DNA from: Gari tellinella | Taxonomy: Eukaryota; Mollusca; Bivalvia; Cardiida; Psammobiidae | Length of the DNA: 64,000 nucleotides | Assembly: GCA_922989275.2 (NCBI GenBank) | Contig: OV277872.1 | Location: forward strand, 33,521,619-33,585,618 | Reading direction: 5' to 3' | Shown here: piece after piece, positions 12,131 through 24,168 of the stretch | How the letters are laid out: every line of letters begins with the position of its first letter | How positions within the stretch are numbered: the stretch's first letter is position 1 | Notes under the pieces: generated by a model | The model's input: the letters and a program-made list of their open reading frames with translations, nothing else | Database searches by the model: none | Told to the model about the DNA's origin: nothing | Position numbers and translations under genes: made by a program

Positions 12131-12715
12131 GGATACTTTCAAGAGCTCTTGTAAACAGTTAGTCATTTATCATAAATATATATATAAAATTAAAATTGGA
12201 CCAATAATTTCTTGAAAAATGAGTTTTAAAGATTTTTTCAATTGGTTGCTATGGCAACGACAATTTTAGTTAGATAATCAACATTTCAAGAAATTTGATA
12301 GAGCATTATCCAAGAAACATATATATGAAATTTTAATTTCTATTTAGGACTTCTTTAAAGACGGTTGGCGCACCACATACTATTTTATTTACTCACGTCA
12401 AGGGCAATAACTCTGGCAAAAAAGGTTTAAGCATTATGCAATTAGCAGATTTACAACAGCATGTCATGTTGAACCATTCTTAACAAATTACAGTCAGAAC
12501 CCTAGGAGAAGTGGAAGTTTAACCATTTAAAAAGCATTTATTTTCTGACGTCAAGGGTCATAACTCTTGTATATTTTGACCATACAGATCAAAAAGTATA
12601 AACATCATAGATTTTTCGTCAAATAGATTATTTCTTACCATAAAAACATAGATATAGACACAAAAACATGTTCTCTAGCATATCTATTAGCAAAAAGATA
12701 AAAAACATTTAAAAA

Positions 12716-12885
12716 TTTGAGTCCGCCATTTTGAAAAATGGCCGCCATTTTCGCCACAGGAGGAATTGAGCTGGGGTCCCGTTTTTAAATGACATTGTAG
12801 GTGCTAGGTGAACTGTGTGCCAAATTTCATAGGTGTATCAAAAAATGCACGATTTTTTGCTTATCCTCCGGACTAAGAGAAACAA
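12716..12885 (-). repeat. Right inner arm of inverted repeat
   Basis: Reverse-complement partner of 2690-2875: GCCATTTTGAAAAATGGCCG, GGGGTCCCGTTTTTAAA, GGTGTATCAAAAAATGCACG and CTTATCCTCCGGA appear in mirrored order. Confidence 0.65.
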
Positions 12886-13349
12886 ACACTGCCAACTTGT
12901 TTAGACGATGAAACCTATCTGTATTCTGAGGAATCATTTTGTGACATAGATACGAACAATAGCTAAGATGATAGTTTTCGTTGAATCAAGAAAGTATAAA
13001 GGACTTGCTCGGAAATGTTTTGCCAGTGCTTGAAGAGCAAGGCGTAAAAATTAAATACTTTCATTTTTCCAGCTTGTGAAAGAAAGAAAGTTTCCTTTGA
13101 ACAATGTATCATTTACTCTCTTTCTAGATGTCGTGAAATGGTTCCACAGTGATGACACACGATGCATGAGGTATAGCGACACGAGCTTGAAATTCTTTTG
13201 GCTTAGGAAAAGACTTTTCGGAGGAAAATGTTTACGGTTCATGGGTGGGATGAAAAATGAAACAAGTGTTCTACTGGGAAAAACTTCTATCATCAGAGTA
13301 AAAAAACAATGTGCATGCCCAAACGAATATACGTTGTCAACTTTCAATC

Positions 13350-14096
13350 CAATTGGGACAATATCAGTTGTTAATCTGTTCAACAGAAACCCTTCTCTTA
13401 GTAGGTTGCTCAGCTCCTATCAAGCACCTCATAACCTCGAAGGCACCTCTTTTAGAAAAATTGGCACATAATATCCAACGTTGCGTGTTCCGATTCTCTT
13501 TTTCAGTGTGACGTCATACCCCCTTCATTTACGCTTAGCGAGCACGCGCACTCGGGGACAACAAACCCGAAATCTACATAAGTTTGTGCAGCAGGGCGTT
13601 TAATCTCATTCTTTTTACTCATTATTATCTGAATAGGTCCTATGAATACTACGAAGGTCTTACATAAGTTGCAAAAGCATGATTATACCGAAAACAAGAA
13701 TTATTTTTTTCTCCGAATAAGACCGTCGGCATCCGAATGAAGGACCGAGAGTATGCGTATGACATTAAATACCCGGATGACTGGAAAAGAGAATGCACAT
13801 AAAGTATACAAAATGGTCAATAGTGTGCGTGTGGTTTTAAAATCTGCATAGGATGCATGATAAATTCGTGCACTGCACTTTTATGCTCATAAATGTTGAT
13901 GTTTAGACCATTTTCGGTTTGAAAATGATTGTGTAACGTTTGGGCCGACTGAAATTGGGGCGCCACATCGCAATAATCGAGCATACGATGATAACTAATT
14001 CATCCAGTGATCATTTTTACGTGGAACTACATTCGCCGATTTCTAGAAGAAAAAAAAGCAGAAAAATACCGTTTTGAAGCAAAATCGAAACTTGAC
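13350..14096 (-). repeat. Right outer arm of 12-kb inverted repeat
   Basis: Reverse-complement partner of 1852-2280. It contains the matching blocks CTTAGTAGGTTGCTC, AAAATTGGCACATAATATCC, GGGGCGCCACATCGCAATAA and TTTTGAAGCAAAATCGAAA. It is interrupted by the MITE at 13495-13792. Confidence 0.65.
13495..13792. mobile_element. 298-bp MITE with 12-bp TIR and AT target
   Basis: The termini TCTCTTTTTCAG and CTGGAAAAGAGA are inverted with one mismatch and lie between AT dinucleotides. The other inverted arm (about 2140-2155) reads GTTCCG followed by ATGCAAAG with no insert, giving a direct empty site. Its two halves recur as the ends of a 6.6-kb segment at 49869-56487. Non-coding. Confidence 0.8.
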
Positions 14097-14868
14097 TCAC
14101 CTTTCTGCCATGTTTTTGTGACCTCTATCAACGCCCGGAAATGGCCTCTTATCTTAATCGTAGTAGCTCTAAAAGAGCTGCCTAATAAGTCGACAGGGTG
14201 TGTATATATGGTGTAAAATCTGAAGTTTGAATGTGGTGTATTCAATGTATCGATAAGTCTCATATTACTTTACTGGACAGAATAAAGAGATTTGCTACTA
14301 TTTCCGCAATTTTCTTTTCCATGTAATATGCAACATTTGGATAGAACAAAGTTGTATTATAATGTGCATGTACCTGGGAGTTGAGGTATACTGAAAGGGA
14401 TGATGTAAGCAGTCCAGAGGCGCTATATACAGCAACAAAGGCTCCGATTCTGGCAAAGACCTGCAATGAAGATTCCATAGCTCTTAACACGCAATATATA
14501 ATACAATGATGAAATTGCCAAAACAGATTATTATAGTAAACGTAATGTCCTCGCTTTTGATTGGTTGATGGGACGTAGACGTGACCCACGTACCCTGTGA
14601 GCTAACAGGGTACCACGTACCCTAGGGAAAACTGTATAGCTAATGGTGTGATTGCTTTATCTGTTAACACTTATAATGACGCGTATAAATGGCATGTAAA
14701 ACAGTGTTGTCGTAAAGAGTACACTTGTCCTATGCAGACCCAGTGCAGTTCCTATAGGAACCATCTAGTATTGATATACATCTGATGTAGGTCTACGCTA
14801 ATTGCATAGAACATGACTTTGTATACGCTCCATATGTAAGATGACAGGTTGTTGGAGCAGGACGTCGA

Positions 14869-15617
14869 TTAACCCTTTCACCATAGAAGTCGCATACAAT
14901 TGACTATGCAAACAGTTTGGATCCTGATCAGACGCCGCATATCTAAACTGTTTGACCCTAGTATCGATTTTTTAAGTCATACTATTGTCCGATTTTTCTG
15001 ACCTGTTAGAGTTATTTTTAGAACAGAATAGTTAATAATGGTAAATAGGTAAGCAAGGTAACATCGAATATGTAATCGTACACTTTCCTACTTGAGATAA
15101 GTATGATCCTCGTGCAGCACGAGACCGCTGTGCTAACTTTACTGATATTTTATTCTTTCCCACTAAACGCATTTATATACTAAAACTATTATTTCCATTG
15201 CAAACAAATTGGAGCTAGATCAGACGCCGGGTAACCCTGCGTCTGATCAGACTCCAACCTGTTTGCTACTCAGATTAAAAATACATGTATAGTTAAAATT
15301 TCTAAAAGTAAATTTCCTTAGTTTAGTGCATTGCATTTGCATTTAAACGGGAAATAATAATATATGCTCTATTGTACATTACGCACAAAAATTACAGCTA
15401 TCCGTATCTCTAACTGGCTGTAGAGAACACTTATCCTTTTTAAAGTTTTAAAATGTTCCAATCTAAAAATAACTCTGACAGGTCAGAAGAAAACACTACC
15501 TGTAATACCTTAAATCTATCTTTGAAATGAACTTGCAGACAACAACATTAAAGTAAACGATAATATAGCAGTGAAGGGGTAAAAATCTCATGATTGATTT
15601 GGCGCCGAAAGGGTTAA
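14869..15617. mobile_element. TIR element TTAACCCTTTC with nested second element
   Basis: TTAACCCTTTC at the left and GAAAGGGTTAA at the right (ending 15617) are perfect inverted termini. Near the left end is the shared palindrome TTTGGATCCTGATCAGACGC (about 14908-14957). A complete copy of the 163-630 type element (14987-15497) is embedded, itself containing another palindrome at about 15206-15272. Non-coding. Confidence 0.7.
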
Positions 15618-15625
15618 CTGGGCAT

Positions 15626-15873
15626 CTGGGGCCCGTTTCATAAAGCTTCTTACGACAAATGTTGTCGTAAGTCAAAACTTTAAAATACGTTTAATCTCTG
15701 ATTTCTCTATCGAATCCTGTCTTGTGACATCTTTTTGGAATCGTCTTTTCAAGACGATTCCAAAAAAGATGTCACAAGACAGGATTAGATGGAGAAATAA
15801 ATAATAATTGATACTTTTATAATCTGACTTACGACAACATTTGTCGTAAGAAGTTTTATGAAACGGGCACCAG
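15626..15873. mobile_element. GGGGCCCGTTTCATAAA MITE, complete
   Basis: The termini CTGGGGCCCGTTTCATAAA and TTTATGAAACGGGCACCAG are inverted. Next to them are ACGACAAATGTTGTCGTAAG and its counterpart. The centre is a long perfect hairpin (TCTTGTGACATCTTTTTGGA to its reverse complement). The whole unit folds back on itself. Confidence 0.8.
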
Positions 15874-16069
15874 GTCTTTATCGAAACTGTTCGCAAAATC
15901 CAACAGTATCCAATATATCTATATGCTTTTTACGCCTTCAGGTTATTCCTCTATTAAATATAAGACATTTCTCTTACATCCTACCAGACGGTAGTTTGAC
16001 ACATTGAACCCTACCGACGAGTATACTCATCATTACGAACCGTGTACCTCTGACACATATAATACACTT

Positions 16070-16215
16070 AGGTAAATATTTAAAGCAAGTTGAAAGTGAA
16101 ACAGAATGTGCCTTAAAATGTGCCTTAAGTCACGTTCTGCTTCAATTTCAGCCTGCTTTAAACTACCATATTCTAAGATATAGCAAATTTTCTTGAATGG
16201 AGGAATAAATCTAAA
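16070..16215 (-). repeat. Palindromic MITE copy, partial, reversed
   Basis: TTTAAAGCAAGTTGAAAGTG and CAGCCTGCTTTAAACTACCA flank an inner inverted pair. The family's AGGAATAAA tail follows on the right in reverse orientation. Confidence 0.65.
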
Positions 16216-16864
16216 GCGTAAAAATGCGAACTTATGGGGTTGTCAGCTTGTCAGTTTTCGTCTTCTAGGCTGCAGTCTACAACAGTAATTTGGGTAGATA
16301 TCTATTCCATTTTTTAATGGATAATTAATTGTGAAAATCCAGGATTTTCATTGGAGAAACCAAGGATTTTAAATCATGAATTTTCAGGGATGAAAACCTT
16401 GGATTTTCATTTTGGCGAAATGTTTGGATCTACATCAGACGCAGAATAACTCGGCGTACAAGCTTTATCAAAACTGTTTGCAACAGTTACAACAAGTATT
16501 GTTCGATTTTTCTGACCTGTCAGAGTTATTTTTAGAACTGAATAGCTCAAAATGGTAACAAGATAACAGGGTAACATCGGATCTATATAGTAGTACACTG
16601 TCCAACTTGAGATAAGCTTAATTGTCATAGGATATTGTTTCTGTTTATTAGACCTAGATTTACTCACATACGTACCCCTGTTTTCTATTTACGAACAACG
16701 ATGACAAATATGCGTATCTCCAACATGTGCAAGATCACTTTGATGGCGTCACTATAACGTCACTATTTATAACGGCGTTTTTACGTCACCCTGGTTCCAA
16801 AATATTCATATTGCTTAAAACATAGCTTAAATCGTTGTAGTGGTAATGTGAGAAAAAGAACCTG

Positions 16865-17005
16865 TCACTCGTCGATGTTTACGACAAATTGATCACAAAC
16901 TCGTTTAGAATAGAAAATGTTATTAAGCTCGCTAACGCTCGCTTAATAACATTTCAATTCTAGACTCGTTTGAGATCAGTTTGTCTTAAACATCTACTCA
17001 TGACA
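16865..17005. repeat. Foldback hairpin element
   Basis: ATGTTATTAAGC and GCTTAATAACAT flank a short loop CGCTAACGCTC. The pairing extends outwards with mismatches through AACTCGTTTAGAAT/CTAGACTCGTTT to GATGTTTACGACAAA/TTTGTCTTAAACATC. Confidence 0.7.
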
Positions 17006-17225
17006 GATCCTATGTATCCCCTCTCTCGAGAACGAAAAGGAAGGCGTGTCGGTAGTTTTGATTCCATGCGCTGATTAGTAACGAGTAAGATTTTCTGCAT
17101 GAAATCAGCTCATCTCATCTCATCTCATCTCAGCACTCCTTCAGCATTCATTAGCGCTATAAAGGTCAGTGTCGCAGAGCCGTAAAACCCAATTCACCCA
17201 TCCACCCGACAGTGAAACTCTCTCA

Positions 17226-17451
17226 TTAACCCTTTTCCCCTTAGAAGCGACTTTTAGAGTATTTAATTTATTCCTCCATTGAAGAAAAAAGTTCCAGTTT
17301 ATACCCTCATGAACAATAACCATTACAAATATTTTATGTAGCCTAGCAGATTTTAGCTTAAAGCAGGCTGAAAGTAAAGCTTTACTTTCAATCTGCTTCA
17401 AGTGGTCACCTGTCTTTAAAACTAGAAACAGGATTTAAGGTAAAGGGTTCA
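17226..17451 (+). mobile_element. Palindromic MITE copy, complete
   Basis: Terminus TTAACCCTTTTCCCCTTAGA and tail GGTAAAGGGTT are inverted. The internal order matches other copies: TTTATTCCTCCATTGAAGAA, then the TAGCTTAAAGCAGGCTGAAA palindrome, then GTGGTCACCTGTCTTTAAAA. Confidence 0.7.
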
Positions 17452-17702
17452 CCTTAAAGGTAAAAATTAAAGAAAACTATACCTGAAGGAACTTTGGTGT
17501 ATAACTCCCGAAACCACATTTAGTGTCAGGATTATCCTGTGGATCCATCTGATTGCCGCCATTTTCAACCGGAAGCGAAAGTGTATCGCTGTATTTTGAT
17601 GACATCTTCGCCGCTTAATGGAGAAATACGGCTAAAAGTACACATGACTAATGATTATGTTTAAACATCAAAACTGTTTTAAAAAAGGCATGCAGGTCCA
17701 AA

Positions 17703-18071
17703 CGCCGTAATCTTGAAATACGCCAAAAGCTCGTTGACTGTAGAACAAAACCGCAGATATTCTGGGACAACATTGAACATGGCGGCCTTTAGCACAAAGG
17801 CCGCCATCTAGACTGCACTGAATTGATACCAAGTGAGCAATGGTATGATTACTTCAAAAGCCTAATCTCTGGTGATAACTTAAATAACGTTGATCCGAAT
17901 AAGCAGGTATTGTCAGATTGCCTTGTAGAGAGCATAAACGCTGATGAATTAAATAATGAGATATATTGTGAAGAAATACGCCAAAGTGTTTGTTCATTAA
18001 AAAGTAACTGTGCACCGGGAATAGACGGTCTTAGCATGGAGATGATAAGCCTCGTTTTAAAGGAAAATTGA
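17703..18071 (+). pseudogene. LINE ORF2 fragment (pre-RT and RT start)
   Basis: Two pieces of an ORF2-like frame are visible. The upstream piece encodes RRNLEIRQKLVDCRTKPQIF WDNIEH (linker region). The downstream piece (17823-18071) encodes SEQWYDYFKSLIS and later VCSLKSNCAPGIDGLSMEMI, the conserved start of the RT domain. A GGCGGCC/GGCCGCC palindromic patch lies between them. The rest of RT is absent and the frame ends at 18071, so this is a short dead remnant. Confidence 0.65.
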
Positions 18072-20345
18072 CAGCTGATTACAACTTGGTTTTAAACGAA
18101 AGTTCGTGTTTTCAAAATGCAAAAATTGAAAAAAAATCCAAAAAAAAATTCAAAATAATGCTTTTATAGCATTTTCTAGTTTGGATAACATTTTTTCATG
18201 GAGGCCGCCATTTTGATTACCTGTATGACATCATTAATCCTCTATCGGTAAATGTTTACAACACAGAAGACAGGCTGTTTGTGAAAATAAGATTAACGTG
18301 ATCAGTTAAAACCTTTTAAACATTCATTTTTTATGTACGGTTGGTGTCAATGTGAATACCCATAGTCTTTGAAAGCTCAAGGTATTTCGATTTTTTTATT
18401 TATAAAATAACCTTTTAATTCACAAAAATACTTTGAAATGTCCGAAACTGACCATATATTTTTTTACATTACGTTTCGCGGCTTAATGCCTTTAATTTTC
18501 TAATGAATACTCTTGAAATATTGACACGGGTCATTAACAAAGTGAGCGAGACATCAAATGTTCCGACTTTTCACGCGGCATGTCAATAAAGCAGTTGTTA
18601 TCACATATTTCCGGTAGCGACGAGCGCCATGTAGGCGAAATAGCAAGTGTGCCGCAACGGGTGGTTTATGGCTTTATGGGTCTGGTTGATAACTCTAGTG
18701 TTACTAATCGGATTAGTGTTTTTCCGCTGGTAAGGACAGCAATGATCACGAGGGACTGACTAACTGCAATCATGATGCACCATGCCACTGTTAATGCACA
18801 TAAATACCTTAATTGTGTGCGTGTGTGTTTAGTTGTGATAGTCTTTTCGTGTTAAAAAACGTGGAAAAGGGGGTTTGCTAAGTCTCCTGTCTATCATTAA
18901 GTCTAATTGTATTTTTACAGAGACATCTCTGATTTTTATCAACAGTTAAACTAGTAATTTTTCGAAAATCAGTTAGAATTCCAAGGCTTTTTATCAAAGA
19001 AATAATTACTTAAGCTGTATGTTCCCTGTACAGCCAAAGTACCCGACAACATGCGATGGGATAAATGACGTCACAAATTTATAGCATAAAAACCGAGTGC
19101 TAAAGCGAATATGCCAAGATGGCGGCCTCCTATCTAATTAAGGAAGGCTTACCTGGATAGTGTAAAATCTATATTTTACAACAACGGGATTTGGACATAA
19201 GTTGTTTTTAGGACAAAATCTACAATTTAAGACCGACTTTACCGTAGCTGTCCATTTCCCTTTAACTTTGAAATGTGGTTATGTTCGACTTAACCGAGCA
19301 TGAAATAATGCAGTTCATATTTCGAACTATCGGATAGTTCGAGTTAAACGAGTTCGAGATATCGAAGTTCGACTGTGTTCCCATTTCTACCGATCTGATT
19401 GGTTTCACAACTGTTGTTTTAAATATATTTACATTCGCTCTGTATAGCTCTTAGGAAAAAGTGAGGTCTATTTTTCAGTGAACCCTCACTTCAGATCTGG
19501 TTCTAACTACATGCAGTTTTAAAAAATCTTACATACGTCGTAGAGTTAGGATCTACTTTTAATTATCCGTTTGGGTATCTCGAAACCCCTATTTAAAGTC
19601 GGACAAAGTTAAATTAAAATCAAATTGCGATAAAATAAAATTAAAATGCTGTTTTAAGGGAGAATATCATATTACGCTCCGTTATTAAAGCTGTACGCTT
19701 TCTCTCCCTTTGAAAATCCGGGGGTTGAGGATCTATTTATAGATAATATAAGTTATCTACTACCTACGGTTTGAAAATTTTCACCAGAATTACATTACAG
19801 AAAAAGTCGCTCGCACTTAAAGCAAAATAATGCATTCTCACTTTCTACATTGGGAACGTAACATTCCGTTCTGACACGTTTAAACTATCCTATGTGTATC
19901 GGTCGAAAGTCTTCTACACACTATATAGTACATGTTTATATAGCATATGCCTCGGAGAGCGAAGTACACGTTGTGTAGTCGCATTTCAGCGTTGCTATTT
20001 GTGTTGCTATTGCGTAAAGCATGTATAAAAACAAGCGCCACCTAATTGTTTAAAATATGCTTTGATAATGGATATTCAAATTGATTTTTTTGTTTTTCTT
20101 TCTTACGAGCGTTCTTAAAGCACAGCGAGAAAGTTCACTGGGTAAAACCCTGAATTTATAATGCAGTTACAGTACATGTAGTTAGGACTACTTTTCAAAC
20201 CATATTTAGAAACTGGAATTGCTATTACATCGATATTGCATCTATCAAACCTACTTGGTCGGTACATGATATATTCATATACATGAAATTAAATATTGTC
20301 AAACTACACATTAAATGGACAAGACAGAAAATAGAAATATAAATA
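18072..20345. other. No gene seen
   Basis: Low-GC sequence with several AAGATGGCGGCC-type patches (about 18200, 19120) but no open frame of note. It may hold decayed repeats that I cannot assign. Confidence 0.45.
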
Positions 20346-20347
20346 TA

Positions 20348-20498
20348 AGGAATAAACAACATATTTTTGCCGCTCACGACGACATTTGCTTCGCAGGGTA
20401 AGTTTATCGTAAACGCCCTTCTTATCGTAAACGCCCAAAGGCCTGCAACGCCAATGTGTTCATACCGTCGTGAACGGCAAAAAGATGTTTTTATTCCT
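20348..20498. repeat. Foldback hairpin element
   Basis: AGGAATAAAC...TTTTTGCCGCTCACGACG on the left mirrors CGTCGTGAACGGCAAAAAGA...TTTATTCCT on the right. A central direct repeat, TATCGTAAACGCCC, occurs twice. Confidence 0.7.
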
Positions 20499-21668
20499 AT
20501 AATGAAACGGCCGTGAAACTTATTATTATTGTTGTTACATGCATATGAAATACTATTGCAACTACCAAATTGAATGTACTTCTAAAAAGCAGCAGCTGCA
20601 ATGGCATTATCATTGAAATGTCCGAGAATGCCATATATATTGAACAAGAGGGCCGTGAAGGCTCTGATATCGCTCTCCTGTTGTACTGAAGCCTGGTAGC
20701 TTAAATACCTTTCGGTTTCACCCGTTTTAATCTAGATTCTAAATCCATTCAAATTTGTAGTAAAGCATGCAAACAATTTTGGGATACAACCTCATAATTC
20801 TAGTATAGAAGAGTACATTAAGGGCAGATAACTAGAGCCTTAACAATACTGAAATGAAGCCCTTTCTAGCATTTCAAAGTATATCAAGGGCAGATAACTA
20901 TTACCACAATGATTATATTTCAACAATAATTGCACTCCTGTGAGAACTTACAGCTATATATTGTGTGTGCAAGTATAATCAAAATCCATTAAAAACTGAA
21001 GTTGCAAGATTGTAAACGCTGTTAGATATGGCATTTTCAGCCATTCAAGGGCAGTTAACTCTTGACTTCTTGGTCCCATTTCAACCATAATCGCTCTTAT
21101 TCAAGCTCTTATGATGATATACAATCTAAGCAAGTTTGAAAAAGACTGGATAAAAAGTGTGGCCGCTCGAGTGTAAATACCATTAAATATGGTATTTTCA
21201 GCAATTCAAAGGAAGATGACTCTTGACCTATTCGTCTGATTTCAACCATAATCAAGGTCACTTGAACTCTACAAGTCATATACAATCTGAGCAAATTTAA
21301 GATAGATTGGATAAAAAGTGTGGCCTCTAGAGTGTAAACGACATTAAATGTGGCATTTTCAGCAATTCAAAGGTAGATTACTCGTGCTTTTTAAGTTCGA
21401 TTTCAACCATAACTAAACGCAATTGAGCTCTTTTGGTCATATACAATCTGGGTAAGTTTAAGAAAGATTGAATAAATAGTGTGGCCTCTAGAGTGTAGAA
21501 ACTGTTACAAATGGCATTTTCAGCAATTTAAAGAGGCTCGCAACCGGATCAAGCATTAAAAATAGTAATTTGTAAATATATGTCAAATGCTTATATAAAT
21601 GGGTAAAATTTAGTTTAGGATAATAAATTCTGTTAAAAAATGCATTTCCAAAAAACAAGAAAAGAAGA

Positions 21669-21757
21669 GGCTCTGGTGGGATTCGAACCCGTGACCATCC
21701 ATGCGGAGACAAACATGAAAAATGAGGCATCGCCTTTACGCCCTCGGCTACGGACGC
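21669..21757 (-). other. tRNA-Leu-like segment (not a functional tRNA gene)
   Basis: Read on the minus strand it contains TAGCCGAGGGCGTAAAGGCG (A-box region), GTCTCCGCATGGATGGTC and GGGTTCGAATCCC (perfect B box), as in tRNA-Leu genes. The acceptor and T stems do not pair properly and the anticodon arm is lost in a T-rich stretch. I read it as a pol III promoter remnant rather than a working tRNA. Confidence 0.65.
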
Positions 21758-21796
21758 TCTCTATATACATATATGGTAGCGAATTAATGTACTTCA

Positions 21797-21991
21797 ATGT
21801 TAGCTATTAATAGAACATTATTCGGCTCGGGTTTATGTCTGACCCCGTGTAGAGAAGCAACAACAACAACTATACCGTTAGCTAACGCTATGGAAAAACT
21901 ATGGAAAATATCTAAAAAACTAAGATTCGGTGACGATTCTTTAGACGTTTTTAGGACTGATCATATTTTTTTAATGTCAAAAGCCAAATAA
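21797..21991 (+). CDS. 64-residue hypothetical ORF of TIR element, copy A
   Basis: The predicted product is basic, with an LFGSGLCLTP segment near the start and MEKLWKISKKLRFGDDSLDV in the middle. I recognise no domain. The same ORF is intact in the other copy (27792-27986), with three differences (residues 2, 23 and 53 approximately), all changing the amino acid. Intactness is therefore explained by recent common origin and is not proof of selection. Expression is unknown. Confidence 0.35.
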   Translation: MLAINRTLFGSGLCLTPCREATTTTIPLANAMEKLWKISKKLRFGDDSLDVFRTDHIFLMSKAK

Positions 21992-22734
21992 TGCCACAAA
22001 TTTGCTTTTATTTGAGTATTTTATTTTATTTTGACAAGAACACCATCCGGTTGCGAGTCCCGCTAAAGGTAGATAACTCCTGACCTATAGGTCAGATTTC
22101 AACCATAATCGAACTGATCCGAGCTCGTAATTGGTAATATACAATCTGAGCAAGTTTGAGAAATATTGCATGAATAGTGTGGCCTATAGAGTGTAAACAC
22201 TAAAATTAGTGACGACGCACGACGAACGACGGACATTCAAGGATTGCAAAAACCCATCCTGAGCTAGCTCAGATAAGCTAATAAAACCCTCAAGGCCGTG
22301 TCTCTCTATAATATTTCAGTACCATCACTGATGACAGAAAGTCGAGAACGACAACAAATTTTAACTTACGCATGTCCAATAATTAGTACTTTCGACATTT
22401 TGACATTGACATTTTGACATAAACAAGTCAATATGGCATTTATACATTCAATATGCGACAAATTTTGTATTTTGACCACTACTTTATATTTCATTTTATA
22501 TTGTTTGTAAACATTCCATTTCAATATAATTTTTGAATTATATATATGTGTGTAATTTGGGTCGCCTTATACTACGGAAATAAATTTGAGTCTTGAATCT
22601 AATTTCACTATAGGAATTTGTGCTTAAATGAGTGAGAAAATTTTGGATTTGTTCAGTATATTCCCTCTTATCTGGAACTCAGTCAAACTTTAATATGACT
22701 TTAAAACAATATAGCAGACAACAATATCAAAGCA

Positions 22735-22926
22735 GATAATATATTATTTCTAAATAAACGCGTTTATGCTAAAAAGATTATTTCTATAGCAAACAGTTTA
22801 GAGCCGAATCACACGCCGAGTAACCCGGCATCTCAGACCCTAACAGTTTACCACTGAGATTCAGGTCTAAATTATCTACATTCATTGTGTTTACTTCTCA
22901 GATCAAAAAGAGACTTCAACAACTAG
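22735..22926. repeat. Degraded element with GCGTCTGATC-type palindrome
   Basis: TAAATAAACGCGTTTATGCT, then AACAGTTTAGAGCCGAATCA and its diverged mirror ending AACAGTTTACCACTG, match the inner part of the 25554-25795 family. The terminal part towards the right is replaced by the 65-bp array. Confidence 0.55.
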
Positions 22927-23826
22927 TTCACTGCCGAATTCATCGTGCGTGTTTTACCCCTTCACCGATAGATTGTGTTGACATTAACGCTTTCACTGCC
23001 GAATTCATCGTGCATGTTTTACCTCTTCATCGATAGATTGTGTTGACATTAACGCTTTCACTGCCGAATTCATCGTGCGTGTTTTACCCCTCCATCGATA
23101 GATTGTGTTGACATTAACGCTTTCACTGCCGAATTCATCGTGCGTGTTTTACGCCTTCATCGATAGATTGTGTTGACATTAACGCTTTCACTGCCGAATT
23201 CATCGTGCGTGTTTTACTCCTTCATCGATAGATTGTGTTGACATTAACGCTTTCACTGCCGAATTCATCGTGCGTGTTTTACCCCTTCATCGATAGATTG
23301 TGTTGACATTAACGCTTTCACTGCCGAATTCATCGTGCGTGTTTTACCCCTTCATCGATAGATTGTGTTGACATTAACGCTTTCACTGCCGAATTCATCG
23401 TGCATGTTTTACCCCTTCATCGATAGATTGTGTTGACATTAACACTTTCACTGCCGAATTCATCGTGCATGTTTTACCCCTTCATCGATAGATTGTGTTG
23501 ACATTAACGCTTTCACTGCCGAATTCATCGTGCGTGTTTTACCCCTTCATCGATAGATTGTGTTGACATTAACGCTTTCACTGCCGAATTCATCGTGCGT
23601 GTTTTACCCCTTCATCGATAGATTGTGTTGACATTAACGCTTTCACTGCCGAATTCATCGTGCGTGTTTTACTCCTTCATCGATAGATTGTGTTGACATT
23701 AACGCTTTCACTGCCGAATTCATCGTGCATGTTTTACCCCTTCATCGATAGATTGTGTTGACATTAACGCTTTCACTGCCGAATTCATCGTGCATGTTTC
23801 ACCCCTTCACCGATAGATTGTGTTGA
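22927..23826. repeat. 65-bp satellite array, 14 units
   Basis: CTGCCGAATTCATCGTGC begins at 22931 and then every 65 bp up to 23776, giving 14 units. Each unit continues GTTTTACCCCTTCATCGATA and GATTGTGTTGACATTAACG. Copies differ at only a few positions (CGTGCGT/CGTGCAT, CCCC/CTCC/CGCC). The junction TTAACGCTTTCACTGCC resembles the TTAACCCTT-type termini at 14869 and 26484, so the array probably grew from an element end. Confidence 0.95.
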
Positions 23827-24168
23827 GCTTCAATATTGTCGTCTGCAAGATCATTTCAAAGTAAGATTTCAGCACGGAGTAATAACAGAGCTGTCATTAC
23901 TCCGTGATTTCAGGTAGTATGACTTAAGTGAGTTTGTGAAAGAAGATTTTTTGAATAGCACCAATAGAATACAATAAAGCTGGCTAAAAACCTTACAATA
24001 AATACTCAATTTCTAAACTTCTATCACAAATGAGAGCCAAAAGAACTGTTTTGGTATTATTCAGAGGTGAAGAATGGCATCGTTATTCTTATACGAAACT
24101 AATAACAAACGCAAAAGTACAATAGAAAAATGCCTCATGTAATTGTTACCATCAACTCAACGTTTTAC

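Larger units (their letters stand above)
21532..22062 (-). mobile_element. TIR element with tRNA-Leu-like head and small ORF, copy A
   Basis: The ends are inverted (GGCTCGCAACCGGATC left, ATCCGGTTGCGAGTCCCG right) and flanked by TTAA (21528-21531) and CTAA (22063-22066), suggesting a TTAA target with one later change. Inside are a tRNA-like segment (21757-21669, minus) and a 64-codon ORF on the plus strand (21797-21991). A second full copy lies in opposite orientation at 27725-28246. The element sits within a Pearl-like unit, whose sequence resumes directly on the right. Confidence 0.75.
20642..22284 (+). mobile_element. Pearl-like tandem-core element, interrupted
   Basis: It starts with GAACAAGAGGGCCGTGAAGG. 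The core is a diverged tandem array in which GGCATTTTCAGCAATTCAAA and GTGGCCTCTAGAGTGTAAA recur. It ends CGACGGACATTCAAGGATTG followed by a terminal hairpin and GCTAATAAA. The 21532-22062 element is inserted in the last units. A tandem core of about 160 bp between short unique ends is typical of the bivalve Pearl family; no protein is encoded. Confidence 0.65.

Noticed and set aside
14260..14589. 109-residue ORF, minus strand
   Set aside because: No recognisable domain, unusual composition for a gene, no splice context; likely chance.
22927..23826. CRISPR-like regular repeats
   Set aside because: The 65-bp units follow each other without variable spacers and the host is eukaryotic; it is a plain satellite.
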